A stretch of 53,973 bases of DNA from Vibrio sp. 10N.286.49.B3. Its GTDB lineage: Bacteria > Pseudomonadota > Gammaproteobacteria > Enterobacterales > Vibrionaceae. Of this stretch, positions 1-9,975 are shown one piece after another (the stretch's first letter is position 1; the number at the start of each line of letters is the position of its first letter). The position numbers and the translations under genes are program-made. The DNA is taken from the NCBI RefSeq assembly GCF_002873395.1, contig NZ_MCUV01000032.1, forward strand, positions 1 to 53,973. Direction: 5' to 3'. The notes under the pieces were generated by a model. That model had not been told where the DNA came from and did no database searches. It saw only the letters and a program-made list of their open reading frames with translations.

Positions 1-15
1 TTCCGCCACGACCGC
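1..15 (-). tRNA. tRNA-Leu(UAG), partial (cut by window edge)
   Basis: The first 15 bases match the 5' acceptor/D-arm end of the four complete tRNA-Leu genes further in. The rest of the gene lies outside the window. It is the promoter-distal visible member of the array. Confidence 0.9.
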
Positions 16-97
16 AGCAATTTTTCTCTACTAAGAAGACTTAGTTAAGAGTATATAGTTATATCGATATTGGTATTTCAATATAACGTTGTAATAG

Positions 98-172
98 TGG
101 CTGGGCTACCTGGATTCGAACCAGGGAATGCTGGCATCAAAAGCCAGTGCCTTACCGCTTGGCGATAGCCCA
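98..172 (-). tRNA. tRNA-Gln(UUG), copy 1
   Basis: On the minus strand the 75-nt sequence folds as a cloverleaf with acceptor TGGGCTA/TAGCCCA, a TTG anticodon in the loop TTTTGAT, T-loop GGTTCGAATCC and an encoded CCA end. It lies in the tandemly duplicated part of the array. Confidence 0.97.
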
Positions 173-209
173 ACAAGGATTCTTACGAATCAATTCCATA
201 AAGGAATGA

Positions 210-294
210 TGGTGCGGTCGGAGAGACTTGAACTCTCACACCTCTCGGCGCCAGAACCTAAATCTGGTGCGTCTACCAATTCCGCCACGACCGC
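210..294 (-). tRNA. tRNA-Leu(UAG), copy 1
   Basis: 85-nt class II tRNA with acceptor GCGGTCG/CGACCGC, a long variable arm and anticodon TAG in loop TTTAGGT. CCA is encoded. It is 37 nt from tRNA-Gln copy 1 and co-transcribed with it. Confidence 0.97.
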
Positions 295-376
295 AGCAAT
301 TTTTCTCTACTAAGAAGACTTAGATAAGAGTATATAGTTATATCGATATTGGTATTTCAATATAACGTTGTAATAG

Positions 377-451
377 TGGCTGGGCTACCTGGATTCGAAC
401 CAGGGAATGCTGGCATCAAAAGCCAGTGCCTTACCGCTTGGCGATAGCCCA
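377..451 (-). tRNA. tRNA-Gln(UUG), copy 2
   Basis: Identical in body to copy 1 and exactly 279 bp away. Anticodon TTG, encoded CCA. Confidence 0.97.
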
Positions 452-488
452 ACAGGGATTCTTACGAATCGATTCCATAAAGGAATGA

Positions 489-573
489 TGGTGCGGTCGG
501 AGAGACTTGAACTCTCACACCTCTCGGCGCCAGAACCTAAATCTGGTGCGTCTACCAATTCCGCCACGACCGC
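489..573 (-). tRNA. tRNA-Leu(UAG), copy 2
   Basis: Same 85-nt class II tRNA-Leu as copy 1, 279 bp from it. Anticodon TAG, encoded CCA. Confidence 0.97.
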
Positions 574-658
574 AGCAAAGCTTTTACTCTAGCGAAGAGT
601 ATAGTTATAGCGATATTGGATAGTCGGTATAACGTTGTGTTTCTTCGGAAAAGAAGAA

Positions 659-735
659 TGGTGGCTACTGCGGGATTTGAACCTGCGACCCCATCATTAT
701 GAGTGATGTGCTCTAACCAACTGAGCTAAGTAGCC
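659..735 (-). tRNA. tRNA-Met(CAU), elongator, copy 1
   Basis: 77-nt tRNA with acceptor GGCTACT/AGTAGCC, anticodon CAT in loop CTCATAA, encoded CCA. The paired first acceptor base pair (G-C) fits an elongator, not an initiator, tRNA-Met. Confidence 0.95.
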
Positions 736-778
736 AATAAATACTGTTAAGAATAACAATGCTTATTTTTAATAAGTA

Positions 779-863
779 TGGTGCGGTCGGAGAGACTTGA
801 ACTCTCACACCTCTCGGCGCCAGAACCTAAATCTGGTGCGTCTACCAATTCCGCCACGACCGC
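779..863 (-). tRNA. tRNA-Leu(UAG), copy 3
   Basis: Same class II tRNA-Leu as the other copies. It lies between two tRNA-Met genes; no tRNA-Gln is paired with this copy. Confidence 0.97.
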
Positions 864-949
864 AGCAATAGCTTTTACTCTAGCGAAGAGTGTAGTTATA
901 TCGATATTGGTATTTCAATATAACGTTGTTATTCTTCAAAAAAGAAGAA

Positions 950-1026
950 TGGTGGCTACTGCGGGATTTGAACCTGCGACCCCATCATTATGAGTGATGT
1001 GCTCTAACCAACTGAGCTAAGTAGCC
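950..1026 (-). tRNA. tRNA-Met(CAU), elongator, copy 2
   Basis: Same 77-nt sequence as the other tRNA-Met copies; anticodon CAT, encoded CCA. Confidence 0.95.
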
Positions 1027-1108
1027 ATATTTGTAAGCGAGACAATATAATACAAAGTTGCCTCTAGTTCTACCCAAATTCAAAAGAATTTCAATAAAAC
1101 GAAAATGT

Positions 1109-1183
1109 TGGCTGGGCTACCTGGATTCGAACCAGGGAATGCTGGCATCAAAAGCCAGTGCCTTACCGCTTGGCGATAGCCCA
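1109..1183 (-). tRNA. tRNA-Gln(UUG), copy 3
   Basis: Same 75-nt tRNA-Gln; the 37-nt spacer to the neighbouring tRNA-Leu is nearly the same as in the duplicated unit. Confidence 0.97.
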
Positions 1184-1220
1184 ACAAGGATTCTTACGAA
1201 TCAATTCCATAAAGGAATAA

Positions 1221-1305
1221 TGGTGCGGTCGGAGAGACTTGAACTCTCACACCTCTCGGCGCCAGAACCTAAATCTGGTGCGTCTACCAATTCCGCCACG
1301 ACCGC
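1221..1305 (-). tRNA. tRNA-Leu(UAG), copy 4
   Basis: Same class II tRNA-Leu, second gene from the promoter. Confidence 0.97.
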
Positions 1306-1389
1306 AGCAAAGCTTTTACTCTAGCGAAGAGTGTAGTTATATCGACATTGGTATTTCAATATAACGTTGTAATCTTTACAAAGTAGAAA

Positions 1390-1466
1390 TGGTGGCTACT
1401 GCGGGATTTGAACCTGCGACCCCATCATTATGAGTGATGTGCTCTAACCAACTGAGCTAAGTAGCC
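1390..1466 (-). tRNA. tRNA-Met(CAU), elongator, copy 3 (promoter-proximal)
   Basis: First gene of the array transcript. Anticodon CAT, encoded CCA. The Met-Leu-Gln content matches the metT-leuW-glnUW-metU-glnVX operon known from E. coli, so this is the Vibrionaceae counterpart. Confidence 0.95.
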
Positions 1467-1514
1467 ATTTCTAAATTGTTGCTCACTTCAGTAAGTTGCC
1501 TTATCGCTGTGAAC

Positions 1515-1550
1515 GGGGCGCATTATGCGTAGTTGAGCCAAAACCGTCAA
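1515..1550 (-). promoter_or_regulatory. Sigma-70 promoter of the tRNA array
   Basis: Minus-strand -35 TTGACG (1545-1550) and -10 CATAAT (1522-1527) are 17 bp apart. The -10 is followed by a GC-rich discriminator, GCGCCCC, the pattern of growth-rate- and ppGpp-controlled stable RNA promoters. It lies about 50 bp ahead of the first tRNA-Met. Confidence 0.85.
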
Positions 1551-1695
1551 TACTTTTTTTGAATAAATTTAAGAAAAAATGCTGTTCGCCTTTTTTTTAA
1601 GCAAAGAGGTGTGTTTGTGATCTAAAACTGGTAGTTATTTACCACCCCTGCTAGGGTTTAATATCTTGCTTTTGTTCGTTTAGAATCGCAGGCAT

Positions 1696-1726
1696 AAAAA
1701 AAGCCAGCGTAAATGCTGGCTTTTTT
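1696..1726 (-). terminator. Rho-independent terminator after ychF
   Basis: GCCAGC/GCTGGC stem with a 6-nt loop, flanked by A7 and T6, so it could work in both directions. It lies 54 bp beyond the ychF stop. Confidence 0.85.
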
Positions 1727-1779
1727 GGTTCGATATGCAAATAAAAATCACATTCGATAGTATTTTCGAGTACTAACTC

Positions 1780-2871
1780 TTATACATTGAAGCGGAAGTG
1801 GACAACATCACCATCTTTAACAATGTAATCTTTACCTTCTAGACGCCATTTACCTGCATCTTTAGCACCACTCTCACCATTAAATTCGATGAAGTTATCG
1901 TAACCAACAACTTCTGCACGAATAAAGCCTTTCTCAAAGTCAGTGTGGATCTTACCTGCAGCTTGTGGTGCTGTTGCGCCAATTGGAATTGTCCATGCGC
2001 GAACTTCTTTAACACCAGCTGTAAAGTAAGTTTGTAGAGTTAGTAGTTCGTAGCCTGAACGAATTACGCGGTTTAGTCCTGGCTCTTCAATACCCATATC
2101 CGCTAGGAACTCTTCACGATCTTCATCATCAAGCTCTGATAGCTCAGATTCAATAGCAGCACAAACAGGAACAACCACGTTGTTTTCTTTTGCAGCGTAC
2201 TCACGAACAAGCTCAAGGTACGGGTTATTATCAAAACCATCTTCATTAACGTTAGCGATGTACATCGTTGGCTTTAACGTTAGGAAGTTTAGGTAACCGA
2301 TAGCAGCGAGTTCTTCTTTTGATAGCTCAAGGCTACGAGCCATGCCACCTTCAGTAAGGATAGGTAGTAGCTTCTGTAGCACTGCAATTTCAAATTTAGC
2401 GTCTTGATCACCGCCTTTCGCTTTCTTCGTTTGACGGAAGATAGCACGCTCACAAGAGTCTAAATCGGCAAGAGCAAGCTCTAGGTTAATGATCTCAATA
2501 TCTTCGATAGGTGAGATACGGCCTGCAACGTGAATGATGTTTTCATTTTCAAAACAACGCACAACATGACCAATTGCATCTGTTTCACGGATGTTAGCTA
2601 GGAATTTGTTACCTAGACCTTCACCACGAGAAGCACCAGCAACAAGACCTGCAATATCTACAAATTCCATTGTTGTTGGTAAAACACGCTCTGGAACAAC
2701 AATTTTAGCCAGTGCATCTAGACGAAGATCCGGAACTGGAACCACACCAGTGTTTGGCTCGATAGTACAGAACGGGAAGTTCGCTGCTTCGATACCAGCT
2801 TTAGTAAGTGCATTAAACAGAGTTGATTTACCGACGTTTGGTAGACCAACGATGCCACATTTAAAACCCAT
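1780..2871 (-). CDS. ychF: Redox-regulated ATPase YchF (OLA1 family)
   Basis: 363-residue P-loop protein of the TRAFAC/Obg-like group. It binds the ribosome and hydrolyses ATP rather than GTP. Visible motifs are the P-loop GLPNVGKST near residue 8, the G3 segment [10 protein letters not shown], and NVNE in place of the GTPase NKxD, the family change that gives ATP specificity. A TGS domain forms the C-terminus. I set the start at 2871 ([10 protein letters not shown]) because AAGG lies 8 nt upstream; the frame stays open for 20 more codons, but those run back into pth. It lies 10 bp after pth and is co-transcribed with it, the standard gammaproteobacterial arrangement. Confidence 0.97.
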   Translation of the reverse strand: MGFKCGIVGLPNVGKSTLFNALTKAGIEAANFPFCTIEPNTGVVPVPDLRLDALAKIVVPERVLPTTMEFVDIAGLVAGASRGEGLGNKFLANIRETDAIGHVVRCFENENIIHVAGRISPIEDIEIINLELALADLDSCERAIFRQTKKAKGGDQDAKFEIAVLQKLLPILTEGGMARSLELSKEELAAIGYLNFLTLKPTMYIANVNEDGFDNNPYLELVREYAAKENNVVVPVCAAIESELSELDDEDREEFLADMGIEEPGLNRVIRSGYELLTLQTYFTAGVKEVRAWTIPIGATAPQAAGKIHTDFEKGFIRAEVVGYDNFIEFNGESGAKDAGKWRLEGKDYIVKDGDVVHFRFNV

Positions 2872-2881
2872 GATATAAACC

Positions 2882-3472
2882 TTATTCTGCTTTGAACGTA
2901 TGTAAGCGATTTTGTGCTTTAGGTAGACCATCTTTTAGTAAGATGTCTAGGCTGCGTACTGACTCGTCAACGACGGCATCAATACACTCTTGCTCTTTTG
3001 TTGGAGCTTTACCTAATACATAACCTGCGACTTTATCTTTATGCCCTGGGTGGCCGATACCGAGCCTAAGGCGATAGAATTCTTTATTGTTTCCTTGCTT
3101 GCTGATGATGTCTTTTAGTCCGTTATGACCGCCATGACCACCACCTTTCTTAAATTTACCAACACCTGGAGGTAAGTCTAGCTCATCATGAGCAACCATG
3201 ATTTCTTCTGGTTTTATTTGATAAAATTTAGCAAGTGCTGCAACCGCTTTACCCGATAAGTTCATAAAAGTAGTTGGGATCAGCAAGCGAAGATCTTCGC
3301 CATGCACCATAATACGTCCCGTTAATCCAAAGAACTTTGCTTCATTCTTTAGAGTGACATTGTGGACTCGTGCTAACTCTTCAACGACCCAGGCACCCGC
3401 ATTATGGCGAGTTCTGGCATATTCTGGACCTGGATTAGCCAGTCCAACGAGTAGTTTTATTTGTTGGCTCAA
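2882..3472 (-). CDS. pth: Peptidyl-tRNA hydrolase
   Basis: 196-residue cytoplasmic esterase that releases peptides from prematurely dissociated peptidyl-tRNA and recycles the tRNA. The family residues are visible: Asn in LLVGLANPG, catalytic His in TRHNAG, Asn in FMNLSGKAV, Asp in DELDLPPG and Asn in HNGLKD. I choose the TTG start at 3472 (giving [10 protein letters not shown]), with AGAGAG about 9 nt upstream. The frame is open for a further 34 codons, but that stretch holds a likely -10 (TATCAT, 3508-3513) and has no family similarity. It is first gene of pth-ychF, downstream of the prs terminator. Confidence 0.93.
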   Translation of the reverse strand: MSQQIKLLVGLANPGPEYARTRHNAGAWVVEELARVHNVTLKNEAKFFGLTGRIMVHGEDLRLLIPTTFMNLSGKAVAALAKFYQIKPEEIMVAHDELDLPPGVGKFKKGGGHGGHNGLKDIISKQGNNKEFYRLRLGIGHPGHKDKVAGYVLGKAPTKEQECIDAVVDESVRSLDILLKDGLPKAQNRLHTFKAE

Positions 3473-3574
3473 GGTTTCGATCTCTCTGGAATGACAAAAA
3501 GCGCGGTATGATAGCATACTTTTTTCATCAGATGCGAAGAACGCGAATTCGCGAATGAAGAAAGTGACTGCCAT

Positions 3575-3607
3575 AAAAAAACCACCTTATCAAAAGGTGG
3601 TTTTTTT
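3575..3607 (-). terminator. Terminator between prs and pth
   Basis: AACCACCTT/AAGGTGGTT stem with a 5-nt loop and A/T runs on both sides. It ends the prs transcript on the minus strand. Confidence 0.85.
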
Positions 3608-3666
3608 CATACTCAACATTAAATTAAATAGTAGAACAACACTAATGGCGTTGTTCTGACATTAAA

Positions 3667-4614
3667 TTAGTGGCTGAACATTGCTGAAATTGACTCTTCA
3701 TTGCTGATACGACGAATCGCTTCAGCTAGCATGCTTGATAAAGTCAGTTGTGATACTTTACCCGTTGCTGCCATTTCAGGAGACAAAGTGATTGAGTCAG
3801 TTACGATAACTTGATCCAATACTGATTCTTTGATGTTCTTTGCAGCAGTACCTGAGAATACCGCGTGAGTTGCGTAAGCAAATACACGTTTAGCGCCACG
3901 TTCTTTTAGCGCTTCAGCTGCTTTACATAGTGTGCCACCAGTATCGATCATGTCATCAACGATTACACAGTCACGACCTTCAACATCACCAATTAGGTTC
4001 ATTACTTCAGAAACGTTTGCACGTGGACGACGCTTATCAACGATAGCAATGTCGATATCGCCTAGTGCTTTAGCCGTTGCACGAGCGCGAACAACGCCAC
4101 CTAGATCCGGAGATACAACAACAGGATCTTCAAGACCACGGTTTGCCATGTCTTCTAGTAGAACAGGTGTGCCGAAAATGTTATCAACAGGTACATCGAA
4201 GAAGCCTTGGATTTGCTCTGCGTGTAGGTCGATAGTTAAAACGCGGTCAACACCAACGTTTGATAGGAAATCAGCAACAACTTTTGCAGTAATTGGCACA
4301 CGAGCAGAACGTACACGACGATCTTGACGAGCGTAACCAAAGTATGGGATTACAGCTGTAATACGGCCCGCTGAAGCACGGCGCATTGCATCAATCATTA
4401 CTACCAGTTCCATCAAGTTGTCATTGGTTGGCGCACAAGTTGATTGAATGATAAATACATCACTACCACGAACGTTTTCGTTGATTTGAACAGCGACTTC
4501 GCCATCAGAAAAACGGTCAACAGTAGCATCTCCAAGAGAGATGTAAAGACGGTCAGCAATACGTTGGGCTAGTTCAGGTGTTGCGTTACCAGCAAATAGC
4601 TTCATATCAGGCAC
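3667..4614 (-). CDS. prs: Ribose-phosphate pyrophosphokinase (PRPP synthase)
   Basis: 315 residues, the usual class I length. It makes PRPP from ribose 5-phosphate and ATP for purine, pyrimidine, His, Trp and NAD synthesis. The flexible-loop region [10 protein letters not shown] and the PRPP-binding loop [13 protein letters not shown] are present, and the sequence is close to E. coli Prs throughout. The start is GTG (GTG CCT GAT ATG), as in E. coli, with GAGG 8 nt upstream; a downstream ATG two codons in is less well placed. It follows ispE by 26 bp, so a lolB-ispE-prs transcript is likely. Confidence 0.98.
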   Translation of the reverse strand: MPDMKLFAGNATPELAQRIADRLYISLGDATVDRFSDGEVAVQINENVRGSDVFIIQSTCAPTNDNLMELVVMIDAMRRASAGRITAVIPYFGYARQDRRVRSARVPITAKVVADFLSNVGVDRVLTIDLHAEQIQGFFDVPVDNIFGTPVLLEDMANRGLEDPVVVSPDLGGVVRARATAKALGDIDIAIVDKRRPRANVSEVMNLIGDVEGRDCVIVDDMIDTGGTLCKAAEALKERGAKRVFAYATHAVFSGTAAKNIKESVLDQVIVTDSITLSPEMAATGKVSQLTLSSMLAEAIRRISNEESISAMFSH

Positions 4615-4640
4615 GGTGGAAACCTCGGGTTGCGTCTAAT

Positions 4641-5528
4641 TTAAATAGAGTAGGTGTGGGCTGATTGGTAGTCAGCCAATGTCTCTTTCAAAGGTGAAAT
4701 ATTTCGACCTTTAGCGATAAACGCAGAGACGGTGTCAGGTAATTTATTCAGTATAGTATCAGCATCTTGCTTCGTGTTAAATTCGGCAAAAACACATGAT
4801 CCTGTACCGGTTAATCTTGACGGCGCATATTGTAACAGCCAAGAAAGTTGCTTATCAACCTCTGGATACAGTAAACGGACTATTTTTTCGCAATCGTTTC
4901 CGTAATCTTGCTCCAAAAGTGCTTCAAGTGTGCGTTTTGGTGTATTTCTCGTCAGTTTAGGATGGGTGAATATGTCCACAGTTGCAATGTTACTTGATGG
5001 TTTTATCACCAAGTACCATTTTTCTTGTGGGTGAGCTCTAACTAATAGTTCACCAACACCCTCTGCAAAGGCCGAAAAACCACGGACAAAGACAGGAACA
5101 TCAGCACCAAGTTTTAGTCCAATTGCAGCGAGTTCATCATCACTAAAATTCAGTTGCCATAGATAATTTAAAGCAACTAATACCGTTGCCGCATTCGATG
5201 AACCACCTCCGAGTCCACCCCCCATAGGTAGAATCTTGTCTAATTCAATCTTAGCCCCATAGTGGATGTTGATACTCTTCTGTTGAGCATACTCGCGCAA
5301 AGCAATCGCAGCTCGCCAAATTAGATTGTCTTGAGTCGCAACCCCATCAATTTCAGGTTCAATCGTAACAGCGCTATCGGGTGTGGCAGTGATAGTGAGT
5401 GTGTCGCCGTAATCAATGAACTGAAATAAGGTCTGTAGTTCATGATATCCATTGTCTCTTTGCCCCGTAATATAGAGGAATAAGTTCAACTTTGCCGGAG
5501 AAGGCCAATGGGTGGTATGCGTGATCAT
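4641..5528 (-). CDS. ispE: 4-diphosphocytidyl-2-C-methyl-D-erythritol kinase
   Basis: 295-residue GHMP kinase of the MEP isoprenoid pathway; it phosphorylates the 2-OH of CDP-ME. The N-terminal substrate motif [11 protein letters not shown] and the ATP-binding glycine loop [14 protein letters not shown] are both clear. I chose the ATG at 5528, which overlaps the lolB stop in an ATGA junction and so allows translational coupling. An in-frame ATG at 5543 would add five residues inside lolB. Position between lolB and prs is conserved in gammaproteobacteria. Confidence 0.95.
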   Translation of the reverse strand: MITHTTHWPSPAKLNLFLYITGQRDNGYHELQTLFQFIDYGDTLTITATPDSAVTIEPEIDGVATQDNLIWRAAIALREYAQQKSINIHYGAKIELDKILPMGGGLGGGSSNAATVLVALNYLWQLNFSDDELAAIGLKLGADVPVFVRGFSAFAEGVGELLVRAHPQEKWYLVIKPSSNIATVDIFTHPKLTRNTPKRTLEALLEQDYGNDCEKIVRLLYPEVDKQLSWLLQYAPSRLTGTGSCVFAEFNTKQDADTILNKLPDTVSAFIAKGRNISPLKETLADYQSAHTYSI

Positions 5529-6139
5529 TGTGGCAATGTCCATTTTGAAATAACAATATTTAATGTGGTATCAGGTTGAGTTAACTGGAGCTTACGAGGC
5601 AAAGGCAACATGCCTTGAGAAAAAGATTCAAGTCGATAGTTAGAGTAAGTGAGAAGCCATAGCTGGTTATTGAGTTGCTCAGTCAGTGAAGCCAGTGTAT
5701 TACTCTCATTCAATTGGTAAGTACTTGCATTAGCCGGTAAGCCTAATAGCCATTGCGGTAAATTATCAATCGGTATGACAAGGCCCGTTAAGTTTTTAAT
5801 TAATACAGCCGCATTGGTGTCAGTAAACGTTTGATCATCATAAGTCACCACTTTTGCGCCATTGGGGGTGACCGTTAAATTGAGAACGGTTTGACCTAAG
5901 AAGGTTGTGAGACGCAGTTGACTCAATTGCTCTGAGTGCTGCCATTGAAAATTAAAGCTTTGGCGTTGGTCTTTGCCTATATAGCCTAGTTTGCCATTCG
6001 CTTTATAATGGGTAATTTTCGATAGTTCAGCTTGGTGCGCTTGCCATTCAACACTGGTTGGTTGAGTAGGAATTGAAGAACAACCGATAAGATAAAGTGC
6101 CGATAAGGCAATCAAAAAAATTTGGTAAGCTTGTTTCAT
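5525..6139 (-). CDS. lolB: Outer-membrane lipoprotein insertion protein LolB
   Basis: 204-residue lipoprotein that accepts lipoproteins from the LolA carrier and inserts them into the outer membrane. The signal peptide ends in the lipobox YLIGC, giving Cys20; the Ser-Ser at +2/+3 fits outer-membrane sorting. The rest matches the LolB beta-barrel pattern ([19 protein letters not shown] region, WLLGLP). It is transcribed away from hemA, across a 162-bp divergent intergenic region, and overlaps ispE by 4 nt. Confidence 0.95.
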   Translation of the reverse strand: MKQAYQIFLIALSALYLIGCSSIPTQPTSVEWQAHQAELSKITHYKANGKLGYIGKDQRQSFNFQWQHSEQLSQLRLTTFLGQTVLNLTVTPNGAKVVTYDDQTFTDTNAAVLIKNLTGLVIPIDNLPQWLLGLPANASTYQLNESNTLASLTEQLNNQLWLLTYSNYRLESFSQGMLPLPRKLQLTQPDTTLNIVISKWTLPQ

Positions 6140-6301
6140 TTTATTTGCTCACAACTTGCTCAATTATAGGGGGGAAGCGTCTTGACTATACCATTGAACT
6201 CACGAAGTCAGGAAAACAAATTGTTCAGACCCTTTAAATACATCCATGCATCAAGTAAAATTCTCCCTCATTTTGTATCTTGAACAGAGTACCCTCAATA
6301 C

Positions 6302-7561
6302 ATGTCTTTGCTTGCTATTGGAATTAACCATAACACTGCACCCGTTAGGCTGCGTGAAAAAGTGGCCTTTTCGCCAGATAAGTTATCTGCTGCGCTAGGT
6401 CAACTTAACGCCAGTACTAATGTTAATGGTAGCGTTATACTCTCGACTTGCAATCGCACCGAGATATATTGTGACGTTAATTCGATTGAACAAGATGGCA
6501 TTATTAAATGGCTATCGGATTTTCACCAAGTTGATCCAAGTGAATTAAAGCCAAGTTTATATGTTTATAAGCAAGAGGCAGCTGTAAAGCATCTTATGCG
6601 TGTCGCTTGTGGGTTAGATTCCTTGGTGCTTGGCGAACCTCAAATCTTAGGGCAAGTAAAGCAAGCTTACCTCGAGTCAAGAGAGTGTGGGTCTGTGGAT
6701 GCAACGATGGAAAAGCTGTTTCAAAAAACCTTTTCAGTGGCTAAGCGAGTACGGACTGAAACCGAAATTGGTAGCAGTGCGGTATCGGTCGCCTACGCCG
6801 CTTGTACATTAGCAAAACAAATTTTTGAATCATTAACACAATCGACGGTTTTATTGGTTGGTGCCGGTGAGACAATCGAGTTGGTCGCTAAGCACTTAAG
6901 CAGTAACGGTTGCACAAAGATGATAGTTGCCAACCGAACGCGCGAGCGAGCCTTGGGGTTAGCGCAAGAGTTTGGTGCAGAGGTTATTAGCCTATCAGAG
7001 ATCCCTCAGCACTTACAGCGAGCTGACATTGTGATTAGCTCAACTGCCAGTCCATTGCCAATTATAGGTAAAGGGATGGTCGAGAGTGCGCTGAAAATTC
7101 GCAAGCACCAACCGATCTTATTTGTTGATATTGCCGTGCCGCGAGATATTGAATCTCAGGTGGGCGATCTAAATGATGCGTACCTTTATAGTGTGGATGA
7201 CCTACAATCTATAGTTAATGGTAATATAGAGCAAAGAAAGGTCGAAGCTATCCAAGCTGAAACGATTGTCAGTGACGAAACACATACTTTTATGTCATGG
7301 ATTCGCTCACTACAAGCGGTGGACAGTATTCGTCAATATCGTCATGAATCTAATCAAGTCCGCGAAGACTTATTAGCCAAAAGTTTACAAGCATTAGTAT
7401 CAGGTGTTGATCCTGAGCGAGTGCTAGTAGAGTTGAGTAATAAACTCACCAATAAATTGATCCATGCTCCGACACGTGCATTGCAAACTGCCGCGGAACA
7501 AGGAGAACCTGCAAAATTACTGGTCATTAGACAGAGTTTGGGTCTTGATGACCCTCAATGA
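6302..7561 (+). CDS. hemA: Glutamyl-tRNA reductase
   Basis: 419 residues. It reduces Glu-tRNA(Glu) to glutamate-1-semialdehyde, the first step of C5-pathway haem synthesis, using NADPH. Visible features are the [10 protein letters not shown]-terminal motif, the nucleophile Cys50 in [10 protein letters not shown], the [13 protein letters not shown] segment, the NADPH fold [14 protein letters not shown] and a C-terminal helical dimerisation domain. It is the first gene of a six-gene run to kdsA. Divergent lolB lies upstream, so the promoter is in 6140-6301; I could not fix a convincing -35/-10 pair. Confidence 0.98.
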   Translation: MSLLAIGINHNTAPVRLREKVAFSPDKLSAALGQLNASTNVNGSVILSTCNRTEIYCDVNSIEQDGIIKWLSDFHQVDPSELKPSLYVYKQEAAVKHLMRVACGLDSLVLGEPQILGQVKQAYLESRECGSVDATMEKLFQKTFSVAKRVRTETEIGSSAVSVAYAACTLAKQIFESLTQSTVLLVGAGETIELVAKHLSSNGCTKMIVANRTRERALGLAQEFGAEVISLSEIPQHLQRADIVISSTASPLPIIGKGMVESALKIRKHQPILFVDIAVPRDIESQVGDLNDAYLYSVDDLQSIVNGNIEQRKVEAIQAETIVSDETHTFMSWIRSLQAVDSIRQYRHESNQVREDLLAKSLQALVSGVDPERVLVELSNKLTNKLIHAPTRALQTAAEQGEPAKLLVIRQSLGLDDPQ

Positions 7562-7591
7562 TTTTAAGACCTTAAATAAAGATAAGTAACT

Positions 7592-8680
7592 ATGAAAGCC
7601 TCGATTCGAATTAAGCTTGAAACACTTGTTGAACGTTATGAAGAAGTTCAACACCTCCTTGGTGATCCAGATGTTCTCGGTGACCAAAATAAATTCCGTG
7701 CTTTATCTAAAGAGTACTCTCAATTAGAAGAAGTAACGAAGTGCTTCCAAGATTACCAACAAGCTCAAGAAGATCTTGTTGCGGCTGAAGAAATGGCCAA
7801 TGAAGATGACGCAGAAATGCGTGAAATGGCACAAGAAGAGATTAAAGAAGCAAAAGAAGCAATCGAGAAATTGAATGCCGATTTACAGATCCTTCTGCTA
7901 CCAAAAGATCCGAACGACGAGCGTAACTGTTTCCTAGAGATCCGTGCGGGCGCGGGTGGTGATGAAGCGGGTATCTTCGCTGGTAACCTTTTCCGTATGT
8001 ATTCTCGTTTTGCAGAGAAGAAAGGCTGGCGCGTTGAAGTGATGAGTTGTAATGACTCAGAGCAAGGCGGCTACAAAGAAATGATCGCGAAAGTAAGCGG
8101 TGATAGCGTTTACGGCACAATGAAGTTTGAATCAGGTGGTCACCGTGTTCAACGCGTTCCTGAGACAGAGTCACAAGGTCGTGTTCATACCTCAGCATGT
8201 ACCGTTGCTATTATGCCTGAGATCCCAGAAGCCGATATGCCTGAGATTAAATCTGGCGATCTAAAAATTGATACCTTCCGTGCATCGGGTGCTGGTGGTC
8301 AGCACGTTAACACGACGGATTCTGCTATCCGTATTACTCACTTACCAACTGGTACCGTTGTTGAGTGTCAGGACGAACGTTCACAGCATAAAAACAAAGC
8401 AAAAGCGATGTCAGTGCTAGCGGCTCGTATTATCCAAGCTGAAGTAGAAAAGCGTGCAGCAGAAGTTTCTGATACTCGTCGTAACCTACTAGGTTCTGGT
8501 GACCGTAGTGACCGTATTCGTACTTATAACTACCCACAAGGTCGTGTATCCGATCACCGCATCAACTTAACGCTATACCGTCTATCTGAAGTATTAGAAG
8601 GCGATCTACAAAGCTTAGTTGATCCAGTGATTCAAGAATACCAAGCCGATCAATTAGCAGCACTAGCGGACAATAACTAA
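7592..8680 (+). CDS. prfA: Peptide chain release factor 1
   Basis: 362 residues. RF1 reads UAA and UAG and triggers peptide release. The GGQ loop is at 235-237 (GAGGQHVN), the glutamine methylated by PrmC. The anticodon-like PxT tripeptide is P190-E-T192. The N-terminal helical domain is highly charged (residues 55-95). It starts 30 bp after hemA and is followed after 3 bp by its own methyltransferase gene, prmC. Confidence 0.98.
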   Translation: MKASIRIKLETLVERYEEVQHLLGDPDVLGDQNKFRALSKEYSQLEEVTKCFQDYQQAQEDLVAAEEMANEDDAEMREMAQEEIKEAKEAIEKLNADLQILLLPKDPNDERNCFLEIRAGAGGDEAGIFAGNLFRMYSRFAEKKGWRVEVMSCNDSEQGGYKEMIAKVSGDSVYGTMKFESGGHRVQRVPETESQGRVHTSACTVAIMPEIPEADMPEIKSGDLKIDTFRASGAGGQHVNTTDSAIRITHLPTGTVVECQDERSQHKNKAKAMSVLAARIIQAEVEKRAAEVSDTRRNLLGSGDRSDRIRTYNYPQGRVSDHRINLTLYRLSEVLEGDLQSLVDPVIQEYQADQLAALADNN

Positions 8681-8683
8681 TTT

Positions 8684-9541
8684 ATGAGTCCTTTGCCTAC
8701 GATTGAACATGCATTAAAAGCCGCAATCGTTGAGTTGCAAGAGGCGGAGAGTGATTCTCCGTCCCTTGATGCTGCGGTACTACTATGTCATGCCTTAAAT
8801 AAGCCTCGTTCTTACCTACTAACTTGGCCTGAAAAAACACTTGAACCCTCTATCTATTCACACTTCTTATCGCTATTACAACGACGCATAACTGGTGAGC
8901 CCGTGGCTTACATTGTTGGTGAACGAGAGTTTTGGTCTTTACCTCTAAAAGTTTCCCCGTCTACCTTGATCCCTCGTCCAGATACTGAGCGATTGGTCGA
9001 AGTGGCTTTAGATAAGACCTTTGAGCAACAAGGCGACATATTAGATTTAGGGACGGGTACTGGTGCAATTGCGTTGGCGTTAGCTTCAGAAATGCGATCG
9101 CGCCAAGTCGTTGGTATTGATCTACGCACTGAAGCGCAACAACTGGCGACAGAAAATGCGCAAAATCTCAATATTGATAATGCTCAATTTTTACAAGGAA
9201 GCTGGTTTGAGCCATTAAGTAAGGGGCAAAAGTTCAGTTTAATTGTTTCTAATCCTCCTTATATTGAGAAAAATGATCCTCACTTATTGCAAGGTGATGT
9301 TCGCTTTGAGCCCATGTCTGCCTTGGTTGCAGAGGATAATGGGTTAGCTGATATTCAGCATATATCTTCGCATGCCGTTGACTATTTAGACGACAAAGCC
9401 TGGTTGGTTTTTGAGCATGGTTACGATCAAGGGCAAGCAGTAAGAAATATCTTAAAATCGCTTGGCTATCACAATATTGCAACAGAGAAAGATTACGCAG
9501 GTAACGATAGAGTAACATTAGGTCAACACTTGGCAAGATAG
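8684..9541 (+). CDS. prmC: Release factor glutamine methyltransferase
   Basis: 285-residue SAM-dependent enzyme that methylates the GGQ glutamine of RF1 and RF2. It has an N-terminal helical RF-binding domain, the SAM motif ILDLGTGTGAIAL near 119-131 and the NPPY catalytic motif at 190-193. The 3-bp gap to prfA implies translational coupling of enzyme and substrate. Confidence 0.97.
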   Translation: MSPLPTIEHALKAAIVELQEAESDSPSLDAAVLLCHALNKPRSYLLTWPEKTLEPSIYSHFLSLLQRRITGEPVAYIVGEREFWSLPLKVSPSTLIPRPDTERLVEVALDKTFEQQGDILDLGTGTGAIALALASEMRSRQVVGIDLRTEAQQLATENAQNLNIDNAQFLQGSWFEPLSKGQKFSLIVSNPPYIEKNDPHLLQGDVRFEPMSALVAEDNGLADIQHISSHAVDYLDDKAWLVFEHGYDQGQAVRNILKSLGYHNIATEKDYAGNDRVTLGQHLAR

Positions 9542-9585
9542 TGTTAATTTATTTCAACGACAATTGAGTTAAACAGAGAGTAGAT

Positions 9586-9969
9586 ATGTACGAAGGATTA
9601 AAGCATTTTCATTTATTAACGATCGTGATTAGTGTTCTGTTACTAGCCGTTCGTTATGGCTTGATGATGATGGATTCCCCAAAATTGCAGCATCCATTTT
9701 TAGTTCGTTTCCCACACATAAATGATTCAGTGTTACTGCTATCAGGTTTTGGTTTGATTTACCTAACGGGATTTATTCCTTTTACTCCTTCAGCGCCATG
9801 GTTAACAGAGAAGTTAACTTGTGTGATGGCCTATATCGTACTTGGTTTTTTCTCTTTACGTCTTGGGCGTACAAAATTGCTAAGAACATTAGCTTTTTTC
9901 GGAGCATTAGGCTGGTTAGGTATGGCAGCAGGAATTGCTGTAACAAAAACTGCAACTTTTTTTGGGTGA
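9586..9969 (+). CDS. SirB2 family membrane protein
   Basis: 127-residue integral membrane protein with about four hydrophobic segments (near 10-27, 47-65, 77-95 and 102-125). It matches the SirB2/YchQ family, originally linked to invasion-gene expression in Salmonella; its biochemical role is not known. It is placed 44 bp after prmC and 6 bp before the SirB1 gene, the conserved prmC-sirB2-sirB1-kdsA order. Confidence 0.88.
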   Translation: MYEGLKHFHLLTIVISVLLLAVRYGLMMMDSPKLQHPFLVRFPHINDSVLLLSGFGLIYLTGFIPFTPSAPWLTEKLTCVMAYIVLGFFSLRLGRTKLLRTLAFFGALGWLGMAAGIAVTKTATFFG

Positions 9970-9975
9970 TAGGCA

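Larger units (their letters stand above)
1..577. repeat. 279-bp tandem duplication of a Leu-Gln tRNA unit
   Basis: Positions 1-298 and 280-577 align with a period of 279 bp. I counted three mismatches (45/324, 176/455, 192/471). The copy breaks down just after the tRNA-Leu gene, around 298/577. Spacers as well as tRNA bodies are conserved, which indicates recent duplication or gene conversion. Confidence 0.9.

Noticed and set aside
128..1324. Several 60-90 codon open frames on both strands across the tRNA array
   Set aside because: They are made of tRNA-Leu, tRNA-Gln and tRNA-Met sequence read in sense or antisense. The shared peptide stretch comes from antisense tRNA-Leu, a well-known source of false proteins.
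3473..3574. Longer N-terminus for pth
   Set aside because: The added residues show no family similarity and include a likely promoter -10; the TTG start has a good SD.
7842..8198. 118-codon minus-strand frame inside prfA
   Set aside because: It is fully covered by prfA, which has an intact GGQ protein; the antisense frame lacks an SD and any recognisable domain.
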